Shown here: positions 1 to 9,400 of the stretch, piece by piece
Position numbering within the stretch: position 1 is the first letter of the stretch
How the letters are laid out: each line of letters opens with the position of its first letter
DNA from: Onthophagus taurus
Taxonomy: Eukaryota > Arthropoda > Insecta > Coleoptera > Scarabaeidae
Length of the DNA: 64,000 nt
Direction: 5' to 3'
NCBI RefSeq assembly: GCF_036711975.1
Contig: NC_091975.1
Coordinates: 14,262,501 to 14,326,500 of the forward strand
Translations under genes and position numbers: made by a program
Notes under the pieces: generated by a model
Database searches by the model: none
What the model was told of the DNA's origin: nothing
Seen by the model: only the letters and a program-made list of their open reading frames with translations

Positions 1-2
1 AG

Positions 3-230
3 GATTTAAAACTGTGTACAAATTGTTTAAACTTAAATCATACTGTACAGCAATGCAAATCGAAGCGAAATTGCTTCAAATGTAGTAAGCGACATCACAC
101 CTTACTCCATTTGGAAAATGAGAACAGTGAAGCCCCAAGGACAGCCGTTACCTCTCATGCTGTTAACAGAGGAACTTATGTCATTTTATCGACTGCCACG
201 GTCTACATAAAAACGGAAATGAATTGGTTG
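3..230 (+). pseudogene. Bel/Pao gag C-terminal zinc knuckles (partial)
   Basis: Frame 3 shows a CCHC knuckle (C-x2-C-x4-H-x4-C) and a second C-x2-C-rich motif, as at the Gag/protease border of Bel/Pao elements, which bind genomic RNA. The frame then runs into the protease region one base out of phase with pol. The shift lies in the A-run at 208-212, which looks one A short. No canonical slippery heptamer is present in the gag frame, so a one-base deletion is more likely than programmed frameshifting. Confidence 0.75.
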
Positions 231-3200
231 AAGCACGTGCACTTATTGACAACGGAAGCGATACCAATTATGTTACGAAGGCATTCACGAGAAAACTGAA
301 CGTCACTGAGACAACCATAGACCCAATAACAATAGCCAGTGTGAATGGAGTTACCTCTCAGGTATCCAAACAAACAAACTTGACCATACAAGCAAAATAC
401 ACTAGTTATCAAGTGAACCTACAGTTTTTGATATTGAATCGTATCACTGAAAAAATTCCTACCATAAAGCTAAATGAACAAGATCTAAAAATTCCTAAGG
501 GTGTGAAATTAGCTGATCGAAATTGGCATACACCAGGTGATATCGATTTGCTGATTGGTGCTGAGATTTTCTATGAGCTGCTTCTTAATGGCAAGATAAC
601 TCTGGGAAGGAACAGTCCTGTATTAAGAGAAACCAGGTTTGGGTGGTTGATAACTGGCCGATTACACCTAGACCGCGAAACAATGAACACTTGCCATTTA
701 AGTGTAAGTAACCCGGTAGACTTGCATAATCAGTTGCAACGATTTTGGAGTTTAGATGAATGTCCTTCTGAACGAGTGCTGTCTTTAGAAGAGGAGCAAT
801 GCGAACAAAAATTTGTTGAATCTACCACAAGAGATGATAATGGACGTTATACGGTGCGATTGCCCTTTAACGAAAAGATGGAACAGTTGGGAAACAACCT
901 AGCAGAAACCTTAAATAGATTCCAAGGCTTGGAGAAAAGATTGGGTCGCAATGCTATTCTGAAGGAAGAATACAAACGGTTTATGGGAGAATATGAAAGG
1001 TTGGGGCATATGAGTAGAATTACTAATTTAAATAGTGACAATTTGGAGGAGCTTAAAGGAGAAAATTCGTATTACATTCCCCATCACCCGGTTTTTAAAA
1101 CATCCAGCTCCACAACTAAACTTAGAGTTGTATACGACGCCTCTTCAAAAACTCCAGGTAAATTATCATTAAACGAAACGTTATTGGTAGGACCCACAAT
1201 ACAGAGCGAGTTGTTTTCGATATTGTTACGATTTAGAAAACACAAAATAGCTTTGATTGCTGACATCGAGAAAATGTTTCGCCAGGTACGAATTTGTGAG
1301 AATCATTGCGATTTTCAGCGCATCCTTTGGAGAAACGAACCTACGGACAAAATTGGAGTATACAAATTATGTACTGTTACTTACGGAACTGCACCAGCAA
1401 CATTCTTAACTACTAGGTGTTTGACAGACTTGGCTAACTCAGACTTGAATAAGCATTCTTTGGCAGCAAGAGCAATAATAAAGGATATGTACGTGGATGA
1501 TCTTATCACAGGTTGTGACACATTAGAAGACGGTTTAGAGCTTCAAGAAGAAATATCCAAAATACTAACCAGTGGAGGGTTCAATTTAAGAAAATGGGGG
1601 AGCAATTGTATGGAGATCTTAAAGAAATGTACAAGTACAAATGCTAATGATAAACATTTAATTAAAGACGAGACAGATAACAAAACTTTAGGTGTTATTT
1701 GGTCTTCATCAGATGACACTCTACGATTTATTATTAACGCAAGTATCAAACCAACTGAAAGAGTGACAAAGAGAACTATTCTAGCAAGTGTTTCCAAAAT
1801 ATTTGATCCTTTGGGATTGGTAACACCTATTACGACTCAAACAAAGGTATTTGTACAGCAACTGTGGATAATGAGGTTGGACTGGGATGACGATTTACCG
1901 CAGTTTATTGTTGAGGCTTGGAACCGTTTAAAGGAGCAATTGCTTTCCGTCTCGGAAATTTCCATTCCTCGACGAGTACTTGTGAACAAGCCTGTGGATG
2001 TTCAACTTTGTGCATTTTGCGATAGCAGCGAGAAAGCATATGCAGCGGCCGTTTATGTGAGATGCGTTACGGATGATGGTAGCATAAAGATTTCTCTACT
2101 CTGTTCTAAAACGAGAGTAGCACCATTGAAAAAAATTTCAATCCCACGTTTGGAATTATGCGGTGCATTACTATTAGTCAAATTGGTAAACCGTATAAAA
2201 AATGATCTAGACTATAACATTTCCAAACTATTTTATTTCACTGATTCGACAATAGTACTAAACTGGCTTAACGGAAATCCGACAAGGTGGAAGGTATTTG
2301 TTGCCAATAGAGTGGCCAAGATACAAGCCCTCAGCAAGATTACTGATTGGTACCATGTCGTAGGAAGAGAAAATCCTGCCGATATTCCAACACGCATTAA
2401 TGACATAACCAAATTAAATGAATCTATATGGTGGAGTGGTCCAAAATTCCTGTATGATTCTCCTGAAACCTGGAAGGTAGATTATGATGTTGATACAACC
2501 GAAACTAAAGAAGAAAGGAGGCAAGCAGTTACACTTACTTGTGAACGAACAGATGATTTGTTGACTAAGTTTTCATCACTCAACAAATTAAAAAGAGTGA
2601 TGGCATACGTAATGAGATTTAAACAAAACGCATCACAGCCATGTAATGTTAGAAAATTTGGACCCCTAGATTCTGATGAAATAAATAAAGCATTTATAAA
2701 AATTATATTGTTGGCACAGCGTGAGTTTAGCTCCGATATAAATGAACTGAACACAAAGGGTGGATTGTCCACGTCGAGTAAATTAAGGTCATTGTCACCT
2801 TTTCTTGATTCCAATAACATGTTACGCGTTGGTGGTAGATTAAAAAATGCTGACATACCGTATGATTTTAAGCATCCAATACTTTTACCAAAAGACTGCC
2901 CATTAACGAGATTAATTGTCTGGCAAGAGCACAATAGGCATTTTCATGCAGGAGCGTCAACCACTTTGGCTGCTATTAGACAGTCCTTTTGGCCAATATC
3001 TGGGAGGAATACCGTTAGACGTGTCCTACAAAGTTGCATTGTATGTTATAAATACTCGCCGAAACATGTTCAATTAAAAATGGCAAACTTACCTGAAACT
3101 AGAACAGCGATAACCTTACCTTTTCAATGCACTTCACTGGATTTCGCTGGTCCTTTTGAGGTTAAAGAAACTAAATACCGCGGCAGACGAATGCTGAAAA

Positions 3201-4099
3201 TGTATGTTTGTGTTTTCGTTTGCTTCTCAACAAAGGCTGTTCACTTGGAACTCCTTTCGGATTTGACCTGTAAGACATTCTTAAATTCCTTAAAACGATT
3301 CGTCGCGAGGCGCGGTCTCCCACAGCAGCTTTATTCAGATAACGCCAGAACGTTTGTGGCTGCTGATAAAGAATTGAAATTAGCTTACAGAGCCATTACA
3401 ACATTCTTTCGGGATGATTTAATAAATGGCATCTTGACTATGCATTCTATAACTTGGAAATTTATGCCTCCACGTGCTCCACATTTTGGTGGCTTGCATG
3501 AAGCAGCGGTAAAATCATTTAAACGGCATTTTAAAAGAGTAACATCCGGAGCTACATTAACGATCGAAGAATTTACGACATTATTGTGTCAAATAGAAGG
3601 TATCCTAAACTCCAGACCTTTATATCCGCTTTCAACCGATCCCAACGATTTCCAACCTTTAACTCCTGGTCATTTCTTGATCGGTCGCCCAATTAACGCG
3701 ATTCCTGAGGTGGATATATCAGACGAACTGCCAAACCGATTACGAAGTTATGAAAAATTAAAACGTCTTCAGCAACTGTTTTGGAAGCAGTTTCAGCGAG
3801 ACTATCTCACCACTTTGCAACAAAGAGGGAAATGGGCCAAGGATACCGCACAATTGGATGTGGGTGACATCGTGTTGGTAAGGCAAGTAAATTCACCATC
3901 TCAACATTGGCCACTGGGACGAATCCTCAAATTTCATCCCGGCAGCGACAAGCGAAGAAGAGTAGTGACCGTTCTGGTGCAAGGAAAAACCTACGTCAGA
4001 GCAGCAACTGATGTCTGCCCACTTCCTAAACAGAGTGTTGAAATGGAACATTCCAAGGCGGGGGAGTATGTTGGGGAGAAGGAAGCGCCGAGCGTTTAG
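212..4099 (+). CDS. Bel/Pao Pol polyprotein (protease-RT-RNase H-integrase)
   Basis: About 1290 codons stay open to TAG at 4097-4099. Domains in order: A17-type aspartic protease with ALIDNGSDTNYV near 236; reverse transcriptase with catalytic YVDD near 1490; RNase H starting at CAFCDSSEKAY near 2010; an HHCC zinc domain (H-x3-H at about 2930, C-x2-C near 3035); rve integrase core (LDFAGPF near 3135, SDNART near 3337, the HEAA glutamate near 3495); and the C-terminal DUF5641 domain (GDIVLVRQVNSPSQHWPLGRI region). All catalytic motifs look intact, so this is a young copy. There is no ATG at the 5' end, since pol is made as a fusion with Gag. The frame's end overlaps the 3' LTR by about 30 bases. 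Confidence 0.92.
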   Translation, partial: NGNELVEARALIDNGSDTNYVTKAFTRKLNVTETTIDPITIASVNGVTSQVSKQTNLTIQAKYTSYQVNLQFLILNRITEKIPTIKLNEQDLKIPKGVKLADRNWHTPGDIDLLIGAEIFYELLLNGKITLGRNSPVLRETRFGWLITGRLHLDRETMNTCHLSVSNPVDLHNQLQRFWSLDECPSERVLSLEEEQCEQKFVESTTRDDNGRYTVRLPFNEKMEQLGNNLAETLNRFQGLEKRLGRNAILKEEYKRFMGEYERLGHMSRITNLNSDNLEELKGENSYYIPHHPVFKTSSSTTKLRVVYDASSKTPGKLSLNETLLVGPTIQSELFSILLRFRKHKIALIADIEKMFRQVRICENHCDFQRILWRNEPTDKIGVYKLCTVTYGTAPATFLTTRCLTDLANSDLNKHSLAARAIIKDMYVDDLITGCDTLEDGLELQEEISKILTSGGFNLRKWGSNCMEILKKCTSTNANDKHLIKDETDNKTLGVIWSSSDDTLRFIINASIKPTERVTKRTILASVSKIFDPLGLVTPITTQTKVFVQQLWIMRLDWDDDLPQFIVEAWNRLKEQLLSVSEISIPRRVLVNKPVDVQLCAFCDSSEKAYAAAVYVRCVTDDGSIKISLLCSKTRVAPLKKISIPRLELCGALLLVKLVNRIKNDLDYNISKLFYFTDSTIVLNWLNGNPTRWKVFVANRVAKIQALSKITDWYHVVGRENPADIPTRINDITKLNESIWWSGPKFLYDSPETWKVDYDVDTTETKEERRQAVTLTCERTDDLLTKFSSLNKLKRVMAYVMRFKQNASQPCNVRKFGPLDSDEINKAFIKIILLAQREFSSDINELNTKGGLSTSSKLRSLSPFLDSNNMLRVGGRLKNADIPYDFKHPILLPKDCPLTRLIVWQEHNRHFHAGASTTLAAIRQSFWPISGRNTVRRVLQSCIVCYKYSPKHVQLKMANLPETRTAITLPFQCTSLDFAGPFEVKETKYRGRRMLKMYVCVFVCFSTKAVHLELLSDLTCKTFLNSLKRFVARRGLPQQLYSDNARTFVAADKELKLAYRAITTFFRDDLINGILTMHSITWKFMPPRAPHFGGLHEAAVKSFKRHFKRVTSGATLTIEEFTTLLCQIEGILNSRPLYPLSTDPNDFQPLTPGHFLIGRPINAIPEVDISDELPNRLRSYEKLKRLQQLFWKQFQRDYLTTLQQRGKWAKDTAQLDVGDIVLVRQVNSPSQHWPLGRILKFHPGSDKRRRVVTVLVQGKTYVRAATDVCPLPKQSVEMEHSKAGEYVGEKEAPSV

Positions 4100-4297
4100 G
4101 CAACCCACCGTGCCGCTGGGCGACGCGTGCATGAGATACATTCCGTGTGTGTGTTGTTCATATAGCAGACATATATAATAAGCGTAGAGCTGAGCAGTGT
4201 TTTTAGAAGTGTATCTTTATTTTGTTAACGATTAATAAAGTCAAAGAAACGAAAGGGAGTGTTTAAAAAGAACCTAACCAACTTGAGCTACGAAACA
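4069..4297 (+). repeat. Bel/Pao 3' LTR
   Basis: It starts TGTTGGGG just after a purine tract and ends GAAACA, giving TG...CA termini. It contains a TATA-like TATATAATAA near 4170 and an AATAAA polyadenylation signal near 4234. The right border is fixed because polymerase-gene homology starts at 4298. Length is 229 bp; no second LTR is available for comparison. Confidence 0.85.
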
Positions 4298-6636
4298 GCA
4301 AGGATCCAGATTGTAATTCTCCAAAGATATTGTCCTGAAATTTTCAAAGACGTCAGTCAACATTAACACATCTGACGTCAAATACAGGTCACTGTATTCT
4401 CCCAACGTTGTACACTTAAATTTATTCCATACAGTCTGTGCTCTAGAGTATTGTTCCTTTGAAATATTACTTGAACTCAATATGTCGTAAAACTGTGTAT
4501 GATCAGGCAATTTACTATACTCCAACTTTTCAAACGAATCTACGAACGAATATGGAAATACACCTTTCTGGCGCATCAATCTAAATTCTTCAGAGTCTTT
4601 GAATTTTTTTTTCACTTCCACACAATCCTTATCATCAAAATATGAAACCAACTTTTCCAAAGAACTCGCCATGAATCTAAAAGAGTCGACGAATCTTATT
4701 TTCATAAACACTTTGCGTTTCTTTCCCTTGTTATCGGTTGTTTCTCCGACAACTATTTTTTTGGAAAAAGAAATATATTTTTCTTTGTTTTGTGCTATCA
4801 CCTCTACTTCCTCCTTGTTTAGGGCAATACTTTTCACAAACATTTGGGCATCGTAATTCGACAGGTTGTGGAAAAACACAGGGATAAACATCGGTAATTT
4901 ATAATTTATATTGCAGACGGAATGCGCAGGACCCCTATACAATCCTGTCAAGTGATCGTGATCACACACTTTCTCTTCTTTGTTTATTGGTTTATCACAA
5001 ATGTGACATACGGAACTCAGTTCATGTACAAATTGGTCCAGACAGCTTAGCGGTATCATATCCTTTGTTTGCCTCAAATGTTGTTTATAGATCTCTATTA
5101 CATCCTTCTCCAATCTTATAATAAATTCCAGAGCAGCGTTTCGCCCTCGGTATATTTGGAATTTCGATAAGTTATCATCGTAAGCACACTTAATGTAGTA
5201 CGCAAACGCGTATGGTTCGTGTTCAAAACATCTGGCCGTATATGGTTTATTATCATCGTAAACTTTTCCTTCTTCGGGCGTTAAGGGTTTCAGAATCGCC
5301 TCGAAATCGGCGTACACCACAAACGGAACTTTCATTTTTTTTTCAAATCCTTCAAATTGTCAAACATTTTCCTTTTCTAGATGTCCGAACTTATTCACTT
5401 TTATTTGTTCGCTTGGTACTGTTGCTTTCACTTTTTTACAGTCATCCATCTGATGTCGTACCAACTTGTCTTCAGTTGAAAAGTATTGCAAACAACCCTC
5501 ACAAATATATCTTTGATGTTCATGAGTCGATGATTGTGTATTTATCAGTCGAGATAAGTTTTTTATCCAACAATAGTGGTTATTCCCGAAATTGTCGCTG
5601 ACTACTAATAAGTTTACATGACGCTCCCGTTTCTGTTTACATATACATACAGTTACAATATCATCTACCATTTTCTCTCCATTATACCAAGAATTTATAC
5701 CATAGACGTTAATTGAAATGTTATTTTCTTCCTCAAATTTTGGTATGTCTCTGATGGGTACTGGGAATGTTACGCAGTCAAACTTTAATTCTGTTTCCCT
5801 ATAATCTGGGTATGATGATATTCTTTGCGGTAAACCTGTGGGTTGGTACAGTGCGGACATCAGTGCCCAAGCAAAGCACTTATTATCGTTATTTTGCACG
5901 TTTATTACCGCTCTCTTCCCTTTTATGGATGTCGGTAAGTCGATGTAGCTCGATGCTCTTGTAGGATTAAACTTGTTACAGTTCACTTCAAGATATAATA
6001 TTTCCAACAAGGTCCAACCTGCAGTATTAACACCTTTAGTTTCGCATTTTACTACTTTTCTATTCTTATACTCTTACCTGAGACCCGTTCTTGGAATTCC
6101 GACATTTTCACCATAATCTCGTCCATAAAGTCCTCGTATGTTTGGTATAAGTCTACGGCTACTGTTATAATTTTATTTTTTGTGTTGAATGATTTGATTT
6201 CCACTTCTTCCTTCGTATTTATGAAATACAATCCAAAAATTTCCGTATTCACTTTTAAACTACCATTTACATTCCTCACGGACTGTATCAAACTGATAAC
6301 TTTTTCTCTAATTCGGTTACTGAATTCCTTCATGTCTACGTACTTCCGTTCATGATCGCTCACTCTAAAACTACATATTTTATCTCCAAATATCGAATCT
6401 ATTTTTTCTACACCATCATCTATTATTACGAAGGCTTTCTGTTTATGTTTGTTGCTACGCAGATGTGAGGAATAACATTGTCTGGTTACGTGTTCATCAC
6501 ATATTTCACACACTATAACATCTCCTTGTTGATCCTCTTCCACCTTTCGACGTTTCCCAATACATGCTGTGCGTTGATGTCTCACAAGATTATCTGGTCT
6601 AGTAAACTCTTTGTAACACACGTCGCAGGTCAACAT
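4298..6636 (-). pseudogene. polB: Polinton B protein-primed DNA polymerase B, N-terminal part, cut by Bel/Pao
   Basis: This gene replicates Polinton/adintovirus DNA. The ATG at 6636 lies at the inner edge of the terminal repeat. Order: C2H2-like zinc fingers (CDVCYKEF...H, CEICDEH...H), a helical region, a thiol-protease-like segment (NNDNKCFAW about 5880; HYCWIKNLS about 5560), a third zinc finger, then the polymerase exonuclease domain (YADFEAIL at 5310; NLSNYDAQMF near 4860). The first two open frames join through a 59-bp intron (6019-6077, GTAAGAG...CTGCAG). A frameshift near 5356 breaks the gene. It stops at 4298 where Bel/Pao inserted, so the palm motifs are absent. It is near-identical to 23566-24305. 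Confidence 0.9.
6019..6077 (-). other. 59-bp spliceosomal intron in polB
   Basis: On the minus strand the sequence reads CTCAG|GTAAGAG ... ATACTGCAG|GTTGG. Removing it restores an uninterrupted frame that lines up with the intronless homologue at 58452-59774 (SGW context). The intron itself contains in-frame stops. Confidence 0.75.
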
Positions 6637-7080
6637 GTTCACAACACTCTTACTTCAATACTGTTGAACACGATTTTCTATCTGCTATTTAAAGCATACC
6701 TCCTCCGAAGTGGGGTTTTCAATGAACTCATGTCGTGTAACCTTCATTTCAGGTCACGTACAAGGTCAATGTCATGGTCACAATTAAGGTTGACTTCAAG
6801 GTCTCCGTTGAGGTCAAAGTAAAGGTCATTGTTCAGGTCAAGGTTACTGATCAAGGTCATGGTCACTAAACGTGATCTTGACCTGAGGTGAGCTCAAAGT
6901 AAAGGTCATTGTTTAGGTCTAGGTTACTGGTCAACGACCCCCTTTGCAATAGCCGATTCTGAAACCTCCTCCCAGAACCTCAGGGCAAGGTCAAGGTCAT
7001 GGTCACTCAACGTGACCTTGGCCTTGACCTTGACCTGAGGTTCTGAGAGGAGGTTCTAGAATCGGCTTTTATCTACTACT
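6635..7080. repeat. Polinton B terminal inverted repeat, polB side (446 bp)
   Basis: It matches 29535-29980 and 37021-37466 with a handful of differences. The outer end reads (minus strand) AGTAGTAGATAAAAGCC and abuts the six-base duplication GGAATT/AATTCC at 7081-7086, as expected for Polintons. Inside are 13 perfect AGGTCA/TGACCT half-sites, a long hairpin (6952-7066) and a TTTAAAT element near 6686-6693. Its inner end touches the polB start codon, so it probably carries the polB promoter. Confidence 0.93.
6952..7066. repeat. TIR hairpin, 55-bp arms
   Basis: Arms 6952-7006 and 7012-7066 are reverse complements with 6 mismatches, around a five-base loop TCAAC, 14 bases from the element end. 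The same hairpin is in the other two terminal repeat copies (with 5 mismatches at 29852-29966). Confidence 0.9.
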
Positions 7081-7496
7081 GGAATTTGGGTATTTTCAGT
7101 AATTAATTTTCTTCTTCGAATATCTAAAACTGCGTTTAATTTTTGTAATAAATCTATTCCTATAAGACCATCGAAGTTCTTACTAAAATCGAATTTATAG
7201 AAAACGTGTTTGATTGGCGCTTTAAATATGTCTGGAATTTCTACATAGATAGCGTCATTGTGACATGATGTTCCATGCGCTGTCTTTACTTTAAAAGGCA
7301 TTTTTATCGCAAAATCTTTGAAGTTTTTATATATTAACGAATTTATTAACGTTTTAGTGGAACCTGTGTCGATCAAAAATTTAAGTCCGCTAAATTGTAT
7401 ATATGGAAGAGTACTGCTAATGTTGTTTAATTCGATAGTTTCGGGCTTATTTTTCGTTATGGGTCTCGATAGAAGAGGCCTATTGCATGAAAATTT
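7081..7496 (-). CDS. Errantivirus E protease (N-terminal part of Pol)
   Basis: This is a retroviral aspartic protease with the active site LIDTGSTKTLI near 7376 and a C-terminal GLIGIDLL motif near 7160. The frame lies at -1 relative to gag and is open back to a possible slippery heptamer A AAT TTT at 7490-7496, so it should be read as Gag-Pol. It ends at 7081 where Polinton B inserted; Pol continues at 29982. The last few codons of the local open frame come from the Polinton repeat and are not native. Confidence 0.85.
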
Positions 7497-8743
7497 ACTT
7501 CATCATCGTTATCATTTGTTTGTTCGTTATTTTCATTATTTTCGTTAGTCAAATCGGCTTCTTCGTAGTAGTCAGGTTGATTGTAATAATAACCTTCGTA
7601 ACTTATGTCTGCCGATTCATCGCCGATCTGTTCCTCTGGATAAGTTTCTTGATAGTATAACTTATTAGGCCTTTTATGCACGTTTAGAATGCTGGATTCT
7701 GCTGGTCTCTTCATTGCAGAAGTATCCACATCCATTGGTGTCGGTTTTGGTAACGCTTGTGCTCTATTACCGAAAGTATTGTTAAATTGTTGTGGCCTTC
7801 CGAACTGTTGTTGTGGCCTTCCGAATTGTTGTTGTGGCCTTCCGAATTGTTGTTGTGACCTTCCCGCCGCATTCCAGTTTCCGAACGAATTTCCAGTTGG
7901 GTTTACTCTGGGTGGATTAAAGAATGGTCGCGGAGCAGATTGTGGTAACATCATTCTAGAGCTCTGAAACGGTTGAGTAAAAGATTGAACTGGTGGATAG
8001 TGTGGTACGAATATCGGTCTAGGAGACGATATTGGTTTGTGCGGAGAGTGTGCTTGATGTTTCGCCTCCGTTTTATGTATATGATTTGGTCTTCCCGCTC
8101 TGTAATTGAAGTTTTCTACCTCAACGACATGATTCATTGCGGTTTCTAGGTCTCCGGGTTGTTTTACTTGTACCATAATTCCCATGTTTGTGTCGATCTC
8201 GAACAAACCTTGTAAGAATATTTGAAGTGCCGTACTTTTATAATTAGTCATCTTTAATGCACGACTATTTGCATCATCATCTCGCAATTTGACTTGAGTT
8301 AACAAAAGCTGCATTGTTTCTTTTACTCTTTTTCCGTAGACGTACGGAGCTTCACCTCGGTGTGGTTTCAAGGCTGCTAAGTCTCCGAATAAGCATTGTT
8401 CGCTTCTCTGATCGCCAAAGTTGCTGAGGAGGATGTTTTTTAAATCTGTCCATCGGGTAACTTCTTCGTTGCTGCTGATAGCTTGAAGTGCCTTTCCTCT
8501 TAATTTTCCTTGAAATATACGTAATAATAGAGAGGCAACTTGCGGGCTTCTTTCTCCGATAGGATTATAAAAAGTGTCTACCAGAAGTTCGCAAGCTGAT
8601 ATGATGGCGTTGAGAGTGGTTACGTCTCCATCGTATACTGGTATGGTGTCTTGATAAACGTTGGTGATATCTTTTGGTGTATAAGGCATTTTGTCAGCCA
8701 ATGATATATCACTTATTGCGTTTATGAGTTCACTGAGGTCACT
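7457..8743 (-). CDS. gag: Errantivirus E Gag
   Basis: About 428 aa, starting at the ATG at 8743 (MSDLSELINA). The capsid-like region is helical, with the gypsy-type motif WTDLKNILLSNFGDQRSEQCL (around 8420-8480). A basic, proline- and glutamine-rich tail carries a repeated QQQFGRPQ unit (7797-7862, 24-bp repeats) and an acidic C-terminus. There is no CCHC knuckle, as is usual for this group. The stop codon lies about 35 bases beyond the candidate frameshift site into protease. Confidence 0.85.
   Translation of the reverse strand, partial: SDLSELINAISDISLADKMPYTPKDITNVYQDTIPVYDGDVTTLNAIISACELLVDTFYNPIGERSPQVASLLLRIFQGKLRGKALQAISSNEEVTRWTDLKNILLSNFGDQRSEQCLFGDLAALKPHRGEAPYVYGKRVKETMQLLLTQVKLRDDDANSRALKMTNYKSTALQIFLQGLFEIDTNMGIMVQVKQPGDLETAMNHVVEVENFNYRAGRPNHIHKTEAKHQAHSPHKPISSPRPIFVPHYPPVQSFTQPFQSSRMMLPQSAPRPFFNPPRVNPTGNSFGNWNAAGRSQQQFGRPQQQFGRPQQQFGRPQQFNNTFGNRAQALPKPTPMDVDTSAMKRPAESSILNVHKRPNKLYYQETYPEEQIGDESADISYEGYYYNQPDYYEEADLTNENNENNEQTNDNDDEVNFHAIGLFYRDP
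7490..7496 (-). other. Candidate -1 frameshift site gag/pol
   Basis: In the gag frame the minus strand reads A AAT TTT, an X XXY YYZ heptamer. A -1 slip enters the protease frame, which is open from here to 7081. Gag terminates a short way downstream. Confidence 0.5.
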
Positions 8744-8967
8744 CATACAAGGAACAAAAGTACAAGGGGCAAGGGAAACAATCAATAAGATTTACTCACA
8801 TGCAGATTATATGCTGTAGGGAAATCATAACCGATGTACTGCTGAACCAATTTGTTGTAATCCAATAAGGGTTGTACGATTGTTCACAATATGTTTCGAA
8901 CACTACACAAACCGTTGAAACTGTCCGCGAATTCACGAAGATTTTTACTCGCGAACACGTTGTAGTT

Positions 8968-8986
8968 AATCCTACTGACTGCGCCA
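8968..8986 (-). promoter_or_regulatory. Primer binding site of errantivirus E
   Basis: TGGCGCAGTCAGTAGGAT starts at the last base of the LTR. It resembles the tRNA-Ser type primer site of the 17.6/297 group of gypsy elements; the tRNA assignment is from family knowledge. Confidence 0.65.
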
Positions 8987-9239
8987 GTTAAAATTCTAAG
9001 ATCAGAATTTTGTTTTTTTTAAAAGTTTATTTTATTAAAAACTAAGTTACAAAAGTTTAAGTTTGCTATTTATTTTATAATTGTAAATTAACTTGTTTAT
9101 ATTAAATCTAAGTTTCGAATTTTACGAAGTGCGGCGACGTCGCGATGATAGCTTAGTCTCTGTTTCGTAATTACGCTCGGGATTATATATTTTTTGGAAA
9201 TGCTTATTTAGCATTTACTCTTGGAGGGCACCTATAACT
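8986..9239 (-). repeat. Errantivirus E 5' LTR (254 bp)
   Basis: On the minus strand it starts AGTTATAGGTGCCC and ends TTTTAACT, the AGT...ACT termini seen in gypsy-group elements. It differs from the 3' LTR at 34887-35140 at only about two positions. TATATAAT lies near the start. It is flanked by CGCG at 9240-9243. Confidence 0.95.
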
Positions 9240-9396
9240 CGCGTTAGCTGCAATGGATGGAGATGTGAAACGTAATATGTTAACGATGCTCAATGAATCG
9301 TGTTCTGAACAAATATGTATAAGTAAGGAAGTGATGTACAATTTCGATAAAATCTTGTTGGATGTAGATTTGTTTAAATTATTTCACAATCAATAA
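9240..9396 (+). pseudogene. Polinton A gene Y, 3' remnant
   Basis: This is the last ~50 codons of the unknown Polinton protein that is whole in position at 27502-28401. Errantivirus E cut it at CGCG; the 5' part is at 35141-35884. It ends TAA at 9394-9396, five bases before the next ATG. Confidence 0.85.
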
Positions 9397-9400
9397 AGAC

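Larger units (their letters stand above)
1..4297 (+). mobile_element. Bel/Pao LTR retrotransposon, 3' part
   Basis: The window opens inside a Bel/Pao element: gag zinc knuckles, the full pol polyprotein, a purine-rich tract (about 4055-4066) and a 3' LTR ending in CA. The 5' LTR and most of gag lie left of the window. The element interrupts the polymerase gene of Polinton B: sequence homologous to the intact relative near 23566 resumes exactly at 4298, so the right border is certain. The left target duplication cannot be seen. Confidence 0.93.
7081..9239 (-). mobile_element. Errantivirus E, 5' half (LTR-gag-protease)
   Basis: This is a gypsy-type element whose other half lies at 29981-35140. 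Here are the 5' LTR, primer binding site, gag and protease, cut at AATTCC by Polinton B. The protease/RT frame is continuous across the two junctions once one copy of the six-base duplication is removed, which proves the halves belong together. The two halves now face the same Polinton-end orientation because of a later inversion. Confidence 0.92.

Noticed and set aside
200-230. Programmed frameshift between Bel/Pao gag and pol
   Set aside because: The heptamer in the gag frame does not fit X XXY YYZ; a missing A in an A-run explains it better.
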